Shown one piece after another: positions 45,745 to 55,755 of a stretch of 64,000 nucleotides of DNA. The translations under genes and the position numbers were made by a program. Position 1 is the stretch's first letter. Each line of letters starts with the position of its first letter. The stretch is from Desulfosediminicola ganghwensis (GTDB taxonomy: Bacteria > Desulfobacterota > Desulfobulbia > Desulfobulbales > Desulfocapsaceae), in the NCBI RefSeq assembly GCF_005116675.2, contig NZ_CP050699.1:2131001-2195000 (forward strand). Reading direction: 5' to 3'. Below the pieces are notes generated by a model, which worked only from the letters and a program-made list of their open reading frames with translations, did no database searches and had not been told where the DNA came from.

Positions 45745-47838
45745 ATGAACATTACGAAACTCCTTGCCCCACGAGCCGTCGCTATTATCGGAGCGAGTGA
45801 AAAAGAAGGTTTTGGCGGCGATACCTGCCGAAATGTCATATCCTATGCGGATAAAGAGAAGGTCTATTTCGTCAATCCAAAACGATCGACTGTCTTCGGC
45901 AACAAGTGTTATCCATCATTAGCCGAGATACCAACAGAAATCGATCTGGTTGTTCTCTGCACACCCCAGAAAACCATTGAACCTCTACTGCGAGAAGCTG
46001 CGGTTACCGGTGTTAAAGCCGCAGTGGTTTATGCTTCAGGCTACTCTGAAACTGGAACAGAAGAAGGGCGTAGAGCCGAGGAAGACCTTAAACAGTTGTG
46101 TAAAGAGTTGGATATTCTCCTGATGGGGCCCAACTGTGCAGGTTTCATGAATTATGTCGATGAGGTAACTGCTTTCGCTTTTATCTCACAGGAGCGGGAC
46201 AGAAAAGGTTCTGTAGGACTTGTTTCACAGAGCGGTCAACTTTGCCTTTCATTCATGGATCATCCTGCGATGCGGTTTTCCTACGCGATTTCCGCCGGCA
46301 ACTGTTCTGTTGTCAGTATGGAAGATTACCTCCATTATCTCGTTGACGACGATCAAACCAAGGTTATCGGGATTTACTTGGAAGGGGTAACCCAACCGGA
46401 TAAATTCAGCCAGGCTTTAAAAAAGGCTGCTGAAAAGCGAAAGTCGGTTGTTGTTCTCAAGACAGGCAGAAGCGAAAAGGGCAAATTGGTTGCAGCATCG
46501 CATACCGGTTCACTTGCAGGAGCCGATGCGATGTATGACGGTATCTTCAGAAAGTTTGGCGTAATCAGAGTCAATGATGCTGAAGAGCTTCTTGCAACAA
46601 CCCAGCTTTTTGCCACTCTGCCATATATTCCTGAAAAAACAGGCTTTGCTTCAATCAATCTCTCAGGAGGCGAAACCGGAATCTGTGCCGACATGGGGGA
46701 ATTGCATGGAATTGATTATCCGGACTTTCAGGAAGATACTCTAGCCCGACTGAGAAAACTTCTACCATCGTATGCAAATCCGGCCAATCCCCTGGATACT
46801 ACTGCCACAATTTCCTACGATGCAGACATCTATGCGCAGGTATTGCAAGCTGTAATGGATGACCCAGGTATAGGTCTGGTAGTTATAGGATATACTCTGC
46901 TTCATGAAATTGCCGACCCGTGCATTCATTACATGGCCAAGGGAATTGAACAGGTTGTAGAAAACGGTAACGCAAAGCCGATGGTAATGCTGCCGTTTTT
47001 TGAGAATACCAGAAATCCTGAATATGAAATTAAATTGGCCAAAGCGGGTGTGCCCGTACTACCACCTCCTGCCTATGGCTTTGCCGTCCTTAATCATCTC
47101 AAAAGTTTTATCGAATATAAGCCTGAAAACCATACCCTCGAACTTGCGATTCCAAAATCTGAGCAGGCTACCCAGCGTAGAACCCTATCAGAGTATGAGA
47201 GTTGCAAGGTCCTTGCTGATTACAACATTCCTACTCCAAAAGGGTATATAGCAAAAGACCAGGGTGAGGCTGTCAAAATTGCCAGGGAAGTCGGATTCCC
47301 TGTAGTAATGAAGATTGCATCTGCTGATATTGCTCACAAATCCGATATTGGGGGAGTTGCTCTTGGCCTTCGTGATGAAGCAGAGGTGCGCACTACCTTT
47401 GATCGTCTTCTGGAAAATGGGAAGAAACATGCCCCGGAGGCAGAGGTGGACGGTGTCTTTGTCCAGCAAATGTTATCTCCCGGCCTTGAGGTAATTATAG
47501 GCGTAAATAATGACCCGCAGTTTGGTCCTGCAGTCCTGGTTGGGCTAGGGGGAGTATTTGTTGAAATTTTCAAGGATACCGCCCTGCTCCCAGCACCTCT
47601 CACCAAGCCGGAAGCACTGCAGATGATTCAAAGTTTAAAGGGCTTCCCTCTTTTTACAGGATATCGCGGAGCCAAAGAGCTTGACATTGATGCTTTGGCA
47701 GAAATTATCGCCCAAGTGTCATTGCTTGCCCAGGACCATAAGGAGAGTCTGGTTGAATTGGATATCAACCCCGTTTTTGTCTACGAAAAAGGGCAGGGAG
47801 TCTGTGCTGCTGACGGACTGATTGTAATGAATAACTGA
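45745..47838 (+). CDS. ADP-forming acyl-CoA synthetase (fused alpha-beta)
   Basis: 697 residues. The N-terminal CoA-binding domain has PRAVAIIGASEKEGFGGD; the ligase domain has the phospho-His region VAASHTGSLAGADAMYDGIF; the C-terminal ATP-grasp domain has GFPVVMKIASADIAHKSDIG and VGLGGVFVEIFKD. It converts acyl-CoA, ADP and phosphate to the free acid, CoA and ATP. It starts nine bases after the gamma subunit of the oxidoreductase and so makes ATP from that enzyme's product. Confidence 0.9.
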   Translation: MNITKLLAPRAVAIIGASEKEGFGGDTCRNVISYADKEKVYFVNPKRSTVFGNKCYPSLAEIPTEIDLVVLCTPQKTIEPLLREAAVTGVKAAVVYASGYSETGTEEGRRAEEDLKQLCKELDILLMGPNCAGFMNYVDEVTAFAFISQERDRKGSVGLVSQSGQLCLSFMDHPAMRFSYAISAGNCSVVSMEDYLHYLVDDDQTKVIGIYLEGVTQPDKFSQALKKAAEKRKSVVVLKTGRSEKGKLVAASHTGSLAGADAMYDGIFRKFGVIRVNDAEELLATTQLFATLPYIPEKTGFASINLSGGETGICADMGELHGIDYPDFQEDTLARLRKLLPSYANPANPLDTTATISYDADIYAQVLQAVMDDPGIGLVVIGYTLLHEIADPCIHYMAKGIEQVVENGNAKPMVMLPFFENTRNPEYEIKLAKAGVPVLPPPAYGFAVLNHLKSFIEYKPENHTLELAIPKSEQATQRRTLSEYESCKVLADYNIPTPKGYIAKDQGEAVKIAREVGFPVVMKIASADIAHKSDIGGVALGLRDEAEVRTTFDRLLENGKKHAPEAEVDGVFVQQMLSPGLEVIIGVNNDPQFGPAVLVGLGGVFVEIFKDTALLPAPLTKPEALQMIQSLKGFPLFTGYRGAKELDIDALAEIIAQVSLLAQDHKESLVELDINPVFVYEKGQGVCAADGLIVMNN

Positions 47839-47889
47839 ATTGTTCCATCTCATCGTTATTGAAAAGTTGACAGTAAGGAGAAAAAGCAA

Positions 47890-49071
47890 ATGGCTGAAAA
47901 CAAACCGTATATTCTCGTCGAATGGAATGACACTGAAACCGATGCCAAGGGATGGCTATGTGCCTACAATTTTGTGAACAACTACTGTGGTGGTGGAACA
48001 AGGATGCATCCAACGGTTACTGCAGAAGAAGTCGTCCGCTTAGCAACTGCAATGGGCTACAAGTATAATGCTTGCGAATCCAAAACAACTGGAGGCTGTA
48101 AAGGCGGAATTGCCTATGACTACAAGGCACCGGACGCCAAGGATGTCTTGCGCCGATACCTCAGGGCAATGATTCCATATATCAACAGCGGGGTTTCTAT
48201 CGGTGGAGATCTTGGCGTTGATTATGGTGATGTCCTCGAAATTTTAGATGATTTCGGGATCGGTCTTCCACAGACAAACTCAATGCGTAACGATCCGGTA
48301 CAGCAAAAACGCATTCAGGACCATGACGATGTCTGCAAGATGACCTATGACGGTTTTCTCATGTATGACATGATTACCGGTTACGGTTGTGCTGCCGCTC
48401 TTGATGAAGCATGGAAATTCAAAGGAAACGTGGCGACCGGTACCCGTGTCGTATTGCAGGGTTTTGGTTGTGCCGGTGCAAGTATGGCCAACTGTCTCGA
48501 TAAATGGGGTTACAAAGTTGTAGGTATAGCTGATGCCAACTGTCTGGTTACCTGTGAAGAGGGACTGGATGTCAAGAAACTCGTGGCAACACGTAAGCCA
48601 AAAGGAGAGCTCGATCCGGCAGCATTTGAAGAGAATTACACCGTTTTCTCGAATGACAAATGGCTCGATATCGACTGCGATATTTTAGTTCCTGCTGCCC
48701 TGGAAGACGTAATCAACGAACAGAACGTGGACAAAGTAAAAGCCTCCCTCATCGTGGAAGCAGCCAACATCCCGGTAACTTTCCAGGCTGATAACGTGCT
48801 GGCGGAAAGGGGTATTGATGTTTGTGTCGACTTTGTTACCAACATGGGTGGTATCCGAATCTATGAAGTTGTTGTTTTTGGACTCGTTAACCCGGAACCC
48901 AACGCAATAGCGGAGGATACCATGGATATCATACGTAAACAGACAAGAAAGGTTTTTGAAGAAGCCAAAAGAACCGGAGAAAGCACAAGGGAAGTTGCCC
49001 GCAGATTGTTCGCTCCCAACAAGTCAGACTTTCCAGATATGCCTGTTAATACTGAAAATATTGCCAATTGA
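47890..49071 (+). CDS. Glu/Leu/Phe/Val dehydrogenase family enzyme
   Basis: 393 residues. The substrate Lys region GGGTRMHPTVTAEEVVRLAT and SKTTGGCKGGIAYD give the dehydrogenase N-domain; the Rossmann domain has VVLQGFGCAGASMANCLDKW. It deaminates an amino acid to the 2-oxoacid using NAD(P). AAGGAG precedes the ATG. Placed directly after the oxidoreductase and acyl-CoA synthetase genes, it supplies the first step of an amino-acid oxidation route. Which amino acid is used cannot be read from the sequence. Confidence 0.92.
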   Translation: MAENKPYILVEWNDTETDAKGWLCAYNFVNNYCGGGTRMHPTVTAEEVVRLATAMGYKYNACESKTTGGCKGGIAYDYKAPDAKDVLRRYLRAMIPYINSGVSIGGDLGVDYGDVLEILDDFGIGLPQTNSMRNDPVQQKRIQDHDDVCKMTYDGFLMYDMITGYGCAAALDEAWKFKGNVATGTRVVLQGFGCAGASMANCLDKWGYKVVGIADANCLVTCEEGLDVKKLVATRKPKGELDPAAFEENYTVFSNDKWLDIDCDILVPAALEDVINEQNVDKVKASLIVEAANIPVTFQADNVLAERGIDVCVDFVTNMGGIRIYEVVVFGLVNPEPNAIAEDTMDIIRKQTRKVFEEAKRTGESTREVARRLFAPNKSDFPDMPVNTENIAN

Positions 49072-49088
49072 GTCAATAAATCAATGAG

Positions 49089-49117
49089 TGTCACGTCACC
49101 TCATTATTGACGTGACA
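49089..49117 (+). promoter_or_regulatory. Hairpin between dehydrogenase and MFS genes
   Basis: Exact 10-bp arms TGTCACGTCA and TGACGTGACA around CCTCATTAT, no T run. It may modulate expression of the downstream transporter genes or be an operator palindrome. Confidence 0.55.
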
Positions 49118-49166
49118 TAAACTGTTCACAGTTTACAAATGACGATTGCTTTATCAGGAGGTTGTT

Positions 49167-50420
49167 ATGAGTCCATTCTTTAGAAAGTACTTGTGTATTC
49201 TGGCATTGTCCATAGCCGGAGGTTCCATATATACCCTTCCTTATCTCAAATACGTTTTTTATGATACGCAACTGCAAGTGATGGGGATAACCAATGCTCA
49301 ATCCGGGTTCTTGCTGAGTATGTATGCAATTGGCTGCATGTTGTCATATATCCCAGGTGGGTTGATTACAGACCGAATCTCGCCTCGAAAAGCTATAGCA
49401 TATTCCCTCTTGGGCACTTCGGGCCTGGGATTTTTGTATGGCTTCACCTTCAGCTACTCTATGGCACTTGTTATCTGGTTTCTCTTTGCTTTGACTACAG
49501 CATTTGTCTTCTGGACTTCGCTGATCAAGGCGATAGGGATGGCCGGAAACCGTAATGAGCAGGCACGGTTATATGGCATCTACTATGCCGGGAATGGCGT
49601 AACCGCTGCCATCGTCAATAGTATAGCCCTAAAGGCGTTTACTTTTGGTCAGGACCCCAAGCAGAGCCTCTTCTATGCAGTGGTAGCAATGTCGATTTGT
49701 ATTCTTCTTTCTGCTGTGATGGTGATGTTTCTTGTAACTGACGAGAAAGTTCAAACAGCCGAAGAAGACAAATTTGATTTTTCTGTCATAAAGGATCTTG
49801 TTAAGAGCCCGATGCTGTGGTGTTTTTCTTTTATTGTTTTTGCGGGATATGCTATTTACTCAAGTACATCCTATTTTACCCCATATCTCACCCAGGTTGT
49901 CGGTTTGTCTGTGGAGGAATCTGGTGCATTCTCCATTATCAGAAGCTACCTGTTCTATCTGCTTGCACCATTAGGCGGGTATCTGGCTGACCGAGTCCTG
50001 CACTCAACCTCCAAACTTTTTACTGTTCTTTTTTCACTTCTTGCTATCAGCATATTCGGAGTAATGTTCCTGCCTTCAACGATGAGTACATTATCCATTA
50101 GTATCTATACCCTTATTCCGGGAGCTATAGGCTTAATGCTTTACGGCATCGTGTTCTCGGTAATTCAAGAGTCTGGAATACCTGTCAAAGTTGCAGGTAC
50201 AGCCATAGGACTGGCTTCGATCATAGGGTACACTCCGGATTTCTTCTTTTCACCAATGTTTGGTCATTGGCTCGACACCCACGGGAACGACGGTTACACC
50301 ATCATTTTTTACTTTTTAACTGGTGTTGCCGTTATGGGTGCGATTATGTCGTTCATCGTTTATAGACGTAACTTTGCAAAACCGGTCTTTGATGCTGATA
50401 CTGTAGCCCAAAGTGCATAA
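49167..50420 (+). CDS. MFS transporter
   Basis: About 417 residues with 12 TM segments. ATG at 49167 follows CAGGAGG at the proper distance; an upstream TTG at 49146 is less likely. The MFS A-type motif is GGLITDRISPRKAIAY after the second helix, with a second copy GGYLADRVLHSTSK in the C-terminal half. Its position in the amino-acid operon suggests amino-acid or organic-acid transport. The substrate is unknown. Confidence 0.9.
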   Translation: MSPFFRKYLCILALSIAGGSIYTLPYLKYVFYDTQLQVMGITNAQSGFLLSMYAIGCMLSYIPGGLITDRISPRKAIAYSLLGTSGLGFLYGFTFSYSMALVIWFLFALTTAFVFWTSLIKAIGMAGNRNEQARLYGIYYAGNGVTAAIVNSIALKAFTFGQDPKQSLFYAVVAMSICILLSAVMVMFLVTDEKVQTAEEDKFDFSVIKDLVKSPMLWCFSFIVFAGYAIYSSTSYFTPYLTQVVGLSVEESGAFSIIRSYLFYLLAPLGGYLADRVLHSTSKLFTVLFSLLAISIFGVMFLPSTMSTLSISIYTLIPGAIGLMLYGIVFSVIQESGIPVKVAGTAIGLASIIGYTPDFFFSPMFGHWLDTHGNDGYTIIFYFLTGVAVMGAIMSFIVYRRNFAKPVFDADTVAQSA

Positions 50421-50434
50421 CCGCGTTTTTTTCT

Positions 50435-50471
50435 CACCAGCAAGCCGCTCTTTATTGACGGTTTGCTGGTG
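50435..50471 (+). promoter_or_regulatory. Hairpin between MFS and SSS genes
   Basis: 13-bp arms CACCAGCAAGCCG and CGGTTTGCTGGTG (one G-T step) around an 11-nt loop; no T run downstream. Possible attenuator or mRNA stabiliser. Confidence 0.55.
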
Positions 50472-50506
50472 CTCCTGCAACTCGTATCAGATTCGAGCAG
50501 AGTTCC

Positions 50507-51958
50507 ATGCAATCATTTGATTACCTCATTCTTCTTCTCTACTTCTGTTTACTGTTAGTCATTGGCTATTTTGCCAACAAAAAGCAGAAAAATACCGATG
50601 ATTACTATGTTGGCGGCAGAAACGTTGGAACACTGTCACTAGGAGCATTGTGGATGTCTTCCTGGGTCGGTGGGGCCTGCATTTTGGGTACTGCAGAAAA
50701 ATCCTATGAAATGGGAATTTCCTCACTCTGGTATTCAATTGCCATGTTTATTGGTTTTATTGTCTTCTCACTTACATTTGCAGGGCGAGTTAAAGAGATG
50801 GGAGACAAGTTTCGCCATATTACCTATCCGGACCTGATAGAAGAACGGTACGATACAAGGAGCAGATTAGTCAGTACTGTTACAACAATTGTTGCATACA
50901 TTGGATATACCGCGACTCAACTCCTTGCGGCAGCACATATAATAACAACCATAACCAACATATCCCTTGGTTATTCGTTTGTCATAGCAACTGTTATAAC
51001 CATCAGTTATACGTCTTTTGGTGGTTTTTTCGCTGTTGAGAAAACGGATAGGTTTCAGGCTCTTCTGGTGCTTTTGGGAATTTCACTGTTCGCTGTCCCA
51101 CTCACCTGGAATAAGGTGGGAGGTCTAAGTCAGCTTACCACCAATCTCTCTCCGACCTTTTTTGAACTCGACACATGGGGTGTAAGTACTATTTTTGCAA
51201 TGATTACAAGTATTATACTCACCTTTTTCACTTCCATGGACAGTTATACACGCTGTTACGCCGCTAAATCTAAAAAGAGTGCAAGAAACGGAACATTGAT
51301 AGCAGGATTTGCTGTACTTTGTATTGCCTTCTCCGTTTGTTTTCTAGGCATGAGTGCCAGATTGTTATTTCCGGATCAGCCTGGTGGAGAAGCGGCCCTG
51401 GTTCAACTTATCATCACAGTTTTTCCTATCGGTATTAAAGGGCTGATGCTGGTAGCCATCTTATCAGCCATTATGTCAACTGCAGACGCCTGTATTTTGA
51501 GTGCTTCGGCAAATATAACACGAGACATTTACCAACGTTTCATTAACCCTGAAGCGGATTCTCAAAAAGTATTGCGTTTAGGTATATTCAGTTCTGTGAT
51601 GGTAGGTACAACAGGAGCACTAATCGCATGGTACTCGGAAAGTATTATTTCACTCTTGGTCATGACTTTCACAATCAACTCTGCCGGGCTCTTTTTCCCA
51701 ACAATAGGGGCTTTTTTCTGGAAGCGTGCGAATAGTCAGGCAGCATTCTGGAGCATGACAATTTCCCTGGCGATTGTTTGTGTCTGGTACCTTGGGCAAT
51801 ACCTGCATTTTAATTCCACAGTTTTCAACATAGATCCTTTGTGGCCGGGACTTATTGTTTCGTTTACTGTTTTTAGTCTTATGTCGGCACTTTCTACGGA
51901 TTCTTCAACAGAAATGGATTTGACCAAAGGTATTCTTAATGTCTCTGACAATCGTTAG
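50507..51958 (+). CDS. Sodium:solute symporter (SSS family)
   Basis: 483 residues with about 13 TM segments. Family marks are NTDDYYVGGRNVGTLSLGAL, GTAEKSYEMGISSLWYSIAM and AILSAIMSTADACILSASAN (sodium-site helix). It would import an organic solute with Na+. It overlaps the SMR gene by 20 bases, so the two are co-translated. In this context the solute is probably an amino acid or a related acid. Confidence 0.92.
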   Translation: MQSFDYLILLLYFCLLLVIGYFANKKQKNTDDYYVGGRNVGTLSLGALWMSSWVGGACILGTAEKSYEMGISSLWYSIAMFIGFIVFSLTFAGRVKEMGDKFRHITYPDLIEERYDTRSRLVSTVTTIVAYIGYTATQLLAAAHIITTITNISLGYSFVIATVITISYTSFGGFFAVEKTDRFQALLVLLGISLFAVPLTWNKVGGLSQLTTNLSPTFFELDTWGVSTIFAMITSIILTFFTSMDSYTRCYAAKSKKSARNGTLIAGFAVLCIAFSVCFLGMSARLLFPDQPGGEAALVQLIITVFPIGIKGLMLVAILSAIMSTADACILSASANITRDIYQRFINPEADSQKVLRLGIFSSVMVGTTGALIAWYSESIISLLVMTFTINSAGLFFPTIGAFFWKRANSQAAFWSMTISLAIVCVWYLGQYLHFNSTVFNIDPLWPGLIVSFTVFSLMSALSTDSSTEMDLTKGILNVSDNR

Positions 51959-52277
51959 CTGGATCTATCTTTACGCCGCAATACTACTTGAGGTTACAGG
52001 AACATATTTCATAAAGCTCTCGGAAGGCTTTTCAAGGCCGCTTCCGTCTCTTTGTGTTCTACTCTTCTATGGCATCTCTTTTTGGTTGATGAGCCTTGCT
52101 GTAAGAAAAATAGATCTTGGTATAGCTTATGCCATCTGGTCTGGCATAGGAATTACCGCAATCACAATCATTGGAACTGTAATTTTCAAGGAACCTATTA
52201 CCATTAAAAAAATTATCAGCATCGGTATTATCATGATTGGTGTGATTTCTCTCAACCTTGATCCAATGAGCAGCTAA
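51939..52277 (+). CDS. Small multidrug resistance (SMR/EmrE) family transporter
   Basis: 112 residues, four TM helices. The essential Glu is in AAILLEVTGTYFIKLSEGF, and AYAIWSGIGI carries the conserved aromatic of helix 3. SMR proteins are proton-driven exporters of cations such as guanidinium or amines. Its overlap with the SSS symporter gene suggests a metabolic export role rather than drug resistance. Start ATG at 51939 is inside the previous gene. Confidence 0.9.
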   Translation: MSLTIVSWIYLYAAILLEVTGTYFIKLSEGFSRPLPSLCVLLFYGISFWLMSLAVRKIDLGIAYAIWSGIGITAITIIGTVIFKEPITIKKIISIGIIMIGVISLNLDPMSS

Positions 52278-52837
52278 CGAGTATACAATGAGCTTCCTTT
52301 GGTTTTATTAAGGAGTACGTTGATTACCCGACATAGGCCTGGGATTATATGACGCTAATTCATCACTATAGCTCTCCAGAACGCCTATGCAATGTCGGCT
52401 AATCAGGTTCCGTCTTAATAGTATGCAGTAGTTGCCTATATGGGGTATCAAATTCAAGATTTGTTCTGGCAATAACAGGCCATTGACAGATCCATTATTA
52501 AGAGATGTTTCCTGATGCTCTTCAGGTGGACGGAGGTGGAAAGCCGATCCCAGGCTTTTGCGGATCAGAACCGGCGATGCACAGTAGCCATTTCAACTTC
52601 AAGATTCGGTGGAATCTTCAGTCATTCGGAATGGCTATATTAATCGCGTTATTGGATGGAGCATCTTGTCCCAGCACAAGCCACTTGGAACAGGGGTAAT
52701 AACGATGTCAGTACAGCCATTATCGGCCACTATTTAACCGATAATTTAGGCATCCTTAGCATGCCCACAGTATGTCATATTGAAGCAAGCAATGCTGCAC
52801 CCAGAATGGCCCCAGTATTCAACTTCTTATGGAAGCA
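52278..52837. other. Intergenic with a wide inverted repeat
   Basis: TGATTACCCGACAT (52321-52334) and ATGTCGGCTAATCA (52392-52405) are complementary with one mismatch, about 57 bases apart; they may be ends of a small element. Two short frames (52505-52699, 52656-52892) are not convincing genes. Confidence 0.45.
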
Positions 52838-55363
52838 TCATTCCCGCCAGAGAATAAAATTGATTTCTACAGGCACTGAGGCATCCGCATGATATGGTAT
52901 CACTCTCGGAGTGTAGTCTTGTGCAGATCGCCCTTTTGATACAACTGCATGATATTGATAGCCGATAACAGACCCTGATAGCCTCTCACCACGATCCATG
53001 GTTATGCGGACGGGATTCGAATCAGGTGACAGCGGGTCAGCATACAATTCAACCCTAACTGCTGACGGATGCACCTCACCCAGATAGACTTCAACGAGAA
53101 ACAGGTTTCGCACGGAAGACTCATCGACAGTGCATTGCCCAAAACGCAGCTGCTGCCAGTGACTAAGAAGAGTAAGATGCCACTCATCCAGGGCGGTTGC
53201 AAGACTACCATTGTCTGCGGCCCTCCGTTGATACGCCGCTGCTGCCGGCACATAGTAATCGCTGGTGTACTCTCGCACCATCCGATTGCAGGAAAATAGT
53301 GGCGTCAGTCGTGCCATGCTATGCCGCATTCTGGTCACCCATGCCGTGGGAATGCCGCGTTCGTCGCGGGTGTAGAATGCCGGTACCACTTCCTCCTCCA
53401 GCAGCATATACAATTCTTCAGCCTCTTTGGCATCCCAGGCGGGATCGTGATCGTGCTCCTTTCCATCACCAAGTGACCAACCTACTCCAGGTTCATAGGC
53501 CTCGGCCCACCAGCCATCAAGTTCGGACAAGTTGAGCCCTCCGTTAACCAGCACCTTCATTCCACTGGTACCGCAGGCTTCCCAGGGCCGGCGAGGTGTA
53601 TTCAACCACAGATCAACACCCTGGACCAGTTCAGCAGCAAGGCCCATATCATAATCCTCAAGGAAAACTCCATGCTCACGCACTTCCGGTCGGCGCAAAT
53701 ACTCACTCCATTCGCGGACCAGCCTTTTTCCTTCTTCATCCTGAGGATGTGCCTTACCGGCAATAATAAGCTGAACAGGATGCTGTGGGTGCGTGAGTAG
53801 GTGGGTCAATCGTTCCGGGTCGGTAAGTAGCAACCCTGGTCTCTTGTAACTGGCAAAGCGGCGAGCGAAGCCGATTGTCAGCACATGCGGATCAAGCGTC
53901 TCACGGCATTGCCGAAGATCTTTTTCAGACAGGCGGCAAGCTTCCTGCTGGCAAATTAGACGACGGCGCACCGCTGTAATGAGCGGTTGGCGTGCCTCAT
54001 TGCGCATAGTCCACAATTTTTCATCGTCAACGTTTTTCAAGGCATACTCGACGGTTTCCAGGGTGCTGAACCAGCTGCCCTTGCCGCACCGTTCAGTCCA
54101 GAGCGTATCGGCAGCCGCAGAATCCCACGATGGCACGTGCACACCGTTTGTGACATGTCCTATGGGGATTTCCTGTTGGGGCCAACGGGGAAAGAGGGGA
54201 CGAAAAATTTGACGGCTCACCTCTCCGTGCAAGCGACTGACGCCGTTTGTCCTACCGCAGCCCCGGAGTGCGAGATATGCCATGTTAAAGGAATCATGGT
54301 TCTCGGCCTCCCGTGAACATCCCAACGAGAGTAGAGCTTCCATGGATATGCCGAGCGTCTTCGTATATTCGGAAAAATATTGCGTCATAAGCCCTGGTGG
54401 GAAACGATCAAAACCTGCTGCTACGGGCGTATGGGTTGTAAATATATTGCCAGCCCTGGTTGCCTGAAAAGAAATACTGAATGAACGATCATGCTGATCC
54501 ATAAACCGGCGGGCTCGCTCCAGCACGACGAAAGCGGCATGCCCTTCATTGAGATGACATACCGAAGGTGATATCTTCAGTGCGTCCAGCAACCGCCAGC
54601 CGCCGATACCCAAAACGATTTCCTGTCGCAGGCGCATTTCGGTTCCGCCACCATACAATTCACCGGTGATGCCACGGTCGCCCGGCGCATTGAGCAGATC
54701 GTTACTGTCGAGCAAATACAGAGGAACTCTTCCAACCTGCGCCAGCCAGCCACGTAAATGCAGTGTCCGGCCGGGCAGTTCGACACTGACCCGTAGCCAT
54801 TCGCCATCCGGGCCCTGGAGAGGGAGCACCGGCAGCATGGTGGGATTGTTGAACGGAAAAAATGCCAGCTGTACCCCATTGGTGTCAAGCGCCTGACGAA
54901 AATACCCCTGCTGATAGAGCAGTCCAATACCCACCACGGGAATACCCAGATCACTTGCAGTCTTGAGGAAATCCCCTGCGAGCACACCCAAACCGCCCGA
55001 ATAGATGGGCAGTGCATCACTTAAACCGAATTCCATGCTGAAGTAGACCACAGATCCCAGGCGATCACTTCCATACCTCTCATCATACCATGTGGGCTGT
55101 CTCATATACGCCTGTCGATACGCCAGCTGGTTCCGAAGTTCCTCCATAAAGGCTGGATCGGCAGCCAACGTTTCCAACCGCATTCTCGAAACACTTTCCA
55201 GAATCAGCCATGGATCTTCCGTACCTTCCCAGATCTCCGGATCAATTGCCCGCCATAGAACATCGGCACAATGATTCCAGTTCCATCGCAGATCCAGCGC
55301 CAAGTCCGTCAGCCCTTTAAGCGAAGCTGGTAGAGACCGGGGCAGGTATCGTTCGGGGTTCAT
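52838..55363 (-). CDS. glgP: Alpha-glucan (glycogen) phosphorylase, short DUF3417 type
   Basis: 841 residues. N-terminal DUF3417-type domain (LPASLKGLTDLALDLRWNWN), then the phosphorylase core: VVYFSMEFGLSDALPIYSGG, LNEGHAAFVVLERARRFM, and the PLP-lysine region GTSGMKVLVNGGLNLSELDG (Lys near residue 605). It releases glucose-1-phosphate from alpha-glucans without using ATP. It lies to the left of the decayed stress operon in the same direction, with 163 bp between, so a shared transcript is possible. Composition is richer in G+C than the surrounding spacers. Confidence 0.95.
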   Translation of the reverse strand: MNPERYLPRSLPASLKGLTDLALDLRWNWNHCADVLWRAIDPEIWEGTEDPWLILESVSRMRLETLAADPAFMEELRNQLAYRQAYMRQPTWYDERYGSDRLGSVVYFSMEFGLSDALPIYSGGLGVLAGDFLKTASDLGIPVVGIGLLYQQGYFRQALDTNGVQLAFFPFNNPTMLPVLPLQGPDGEWLRVSVELPGRTLHLRGWLAQVGRVPLYLLDSNDLLNAPGDRGITGELYGGGTEMRLRQEIVLGIGGWRLLDALKISPSVCHLNEGHAAFVVLERARRFMDQHDRSFSISFQATRAGNIFTTHTPVAAGFDRFPPGLMTQYFSEYTKTLGISMEALLSLGCSREAENHDSFNMAYLALRGCGRTNGVSRLHGEVSRQIFRPLFPRWPQQEIPIGHVTNGVHVPSWDSAAADTLWTERCGKGSWFSTLETVEYALKNVDDEKLWTMRNEARQPLITAVRRRLICQQEACRLSEKDLRQCRETLDPHVLTIGFARRFASYKRPGLLLTDPERLTHLLTHPQHPVQLIIAGKAHPQDEEGKRLVREWSEYLRRPEVREHGVFLEDYDMGLAAELVQGVDLWLNTPRRPWEACGTSGMKVLVNGGLNLSELDGWWAEAYEPGVGWSLGDGKEHDHDPAWDAKEAEELYMLLEEEVVPAFYTRDERGIPTAWVTRMRHSMARLTPLFSCNRMVREYTSDYYVPAAAAYQRRAADNGSLATALDEWHLTLLSHWQQLRFGQCTVDESSVRNLFLVEVYLGEVHPSAVRVELYADPLSPDSNPVRITMDRGERLSGSVIGYQYHAVVSKGRSAQDYTPRVIPYHADASVPVEINFILWRE

Positions 55364-55526
55364 GGTCCGCCTCCTTCAGTCAGTTTGAATACTCCAGTTA
55401 TCATCTCATAGTCTTTCAAAAAGCTAGTTTTCAGTTTCTGGATCCGCATCCGTTTACGGTTAGCTGGATTACTTGTAGTTTGTCCTGAGTGACATTCAAG
55501 GCAGCTCTTGCTCTCTCAGCACTTGA

Positions 55527-55755
55527 CTACCTATATGGATTTATAACCAATACCGGGCATGGAGCCTTTCTGAGAAATTGTTCGGAGATACTGCCGAGAA
55601 CAATTTCACCCTGTGTCTGTTGGCCATGGGTCCCGACAATGATCATATCGGCCTTCTGGCTCTCTGCATGGGTGAGAATTTCACTGACAATATCACCAGC
55701 TACCACAATTATGTGATATTTTCGGCATTCACGGGCAGCATTAATGATGCCCTTC
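55527..55755 (-). pseudogene. C-terminal remnant of a UspA gene
   Basis: About 75 residues, from AARECRKYHIIVVAGDIVSE through the ATP loop VGTHGQQTQGEIVLGSISEQ to the stop. It matches the second half of the intact UspA at 26505. The N-terminal half is absent; upstream sequence is the 3' end of the coiled-coil gene copy. This is the scar of a deletion that removed ABM, hflK, hflC and half of uspA. Confidence 0.9.
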
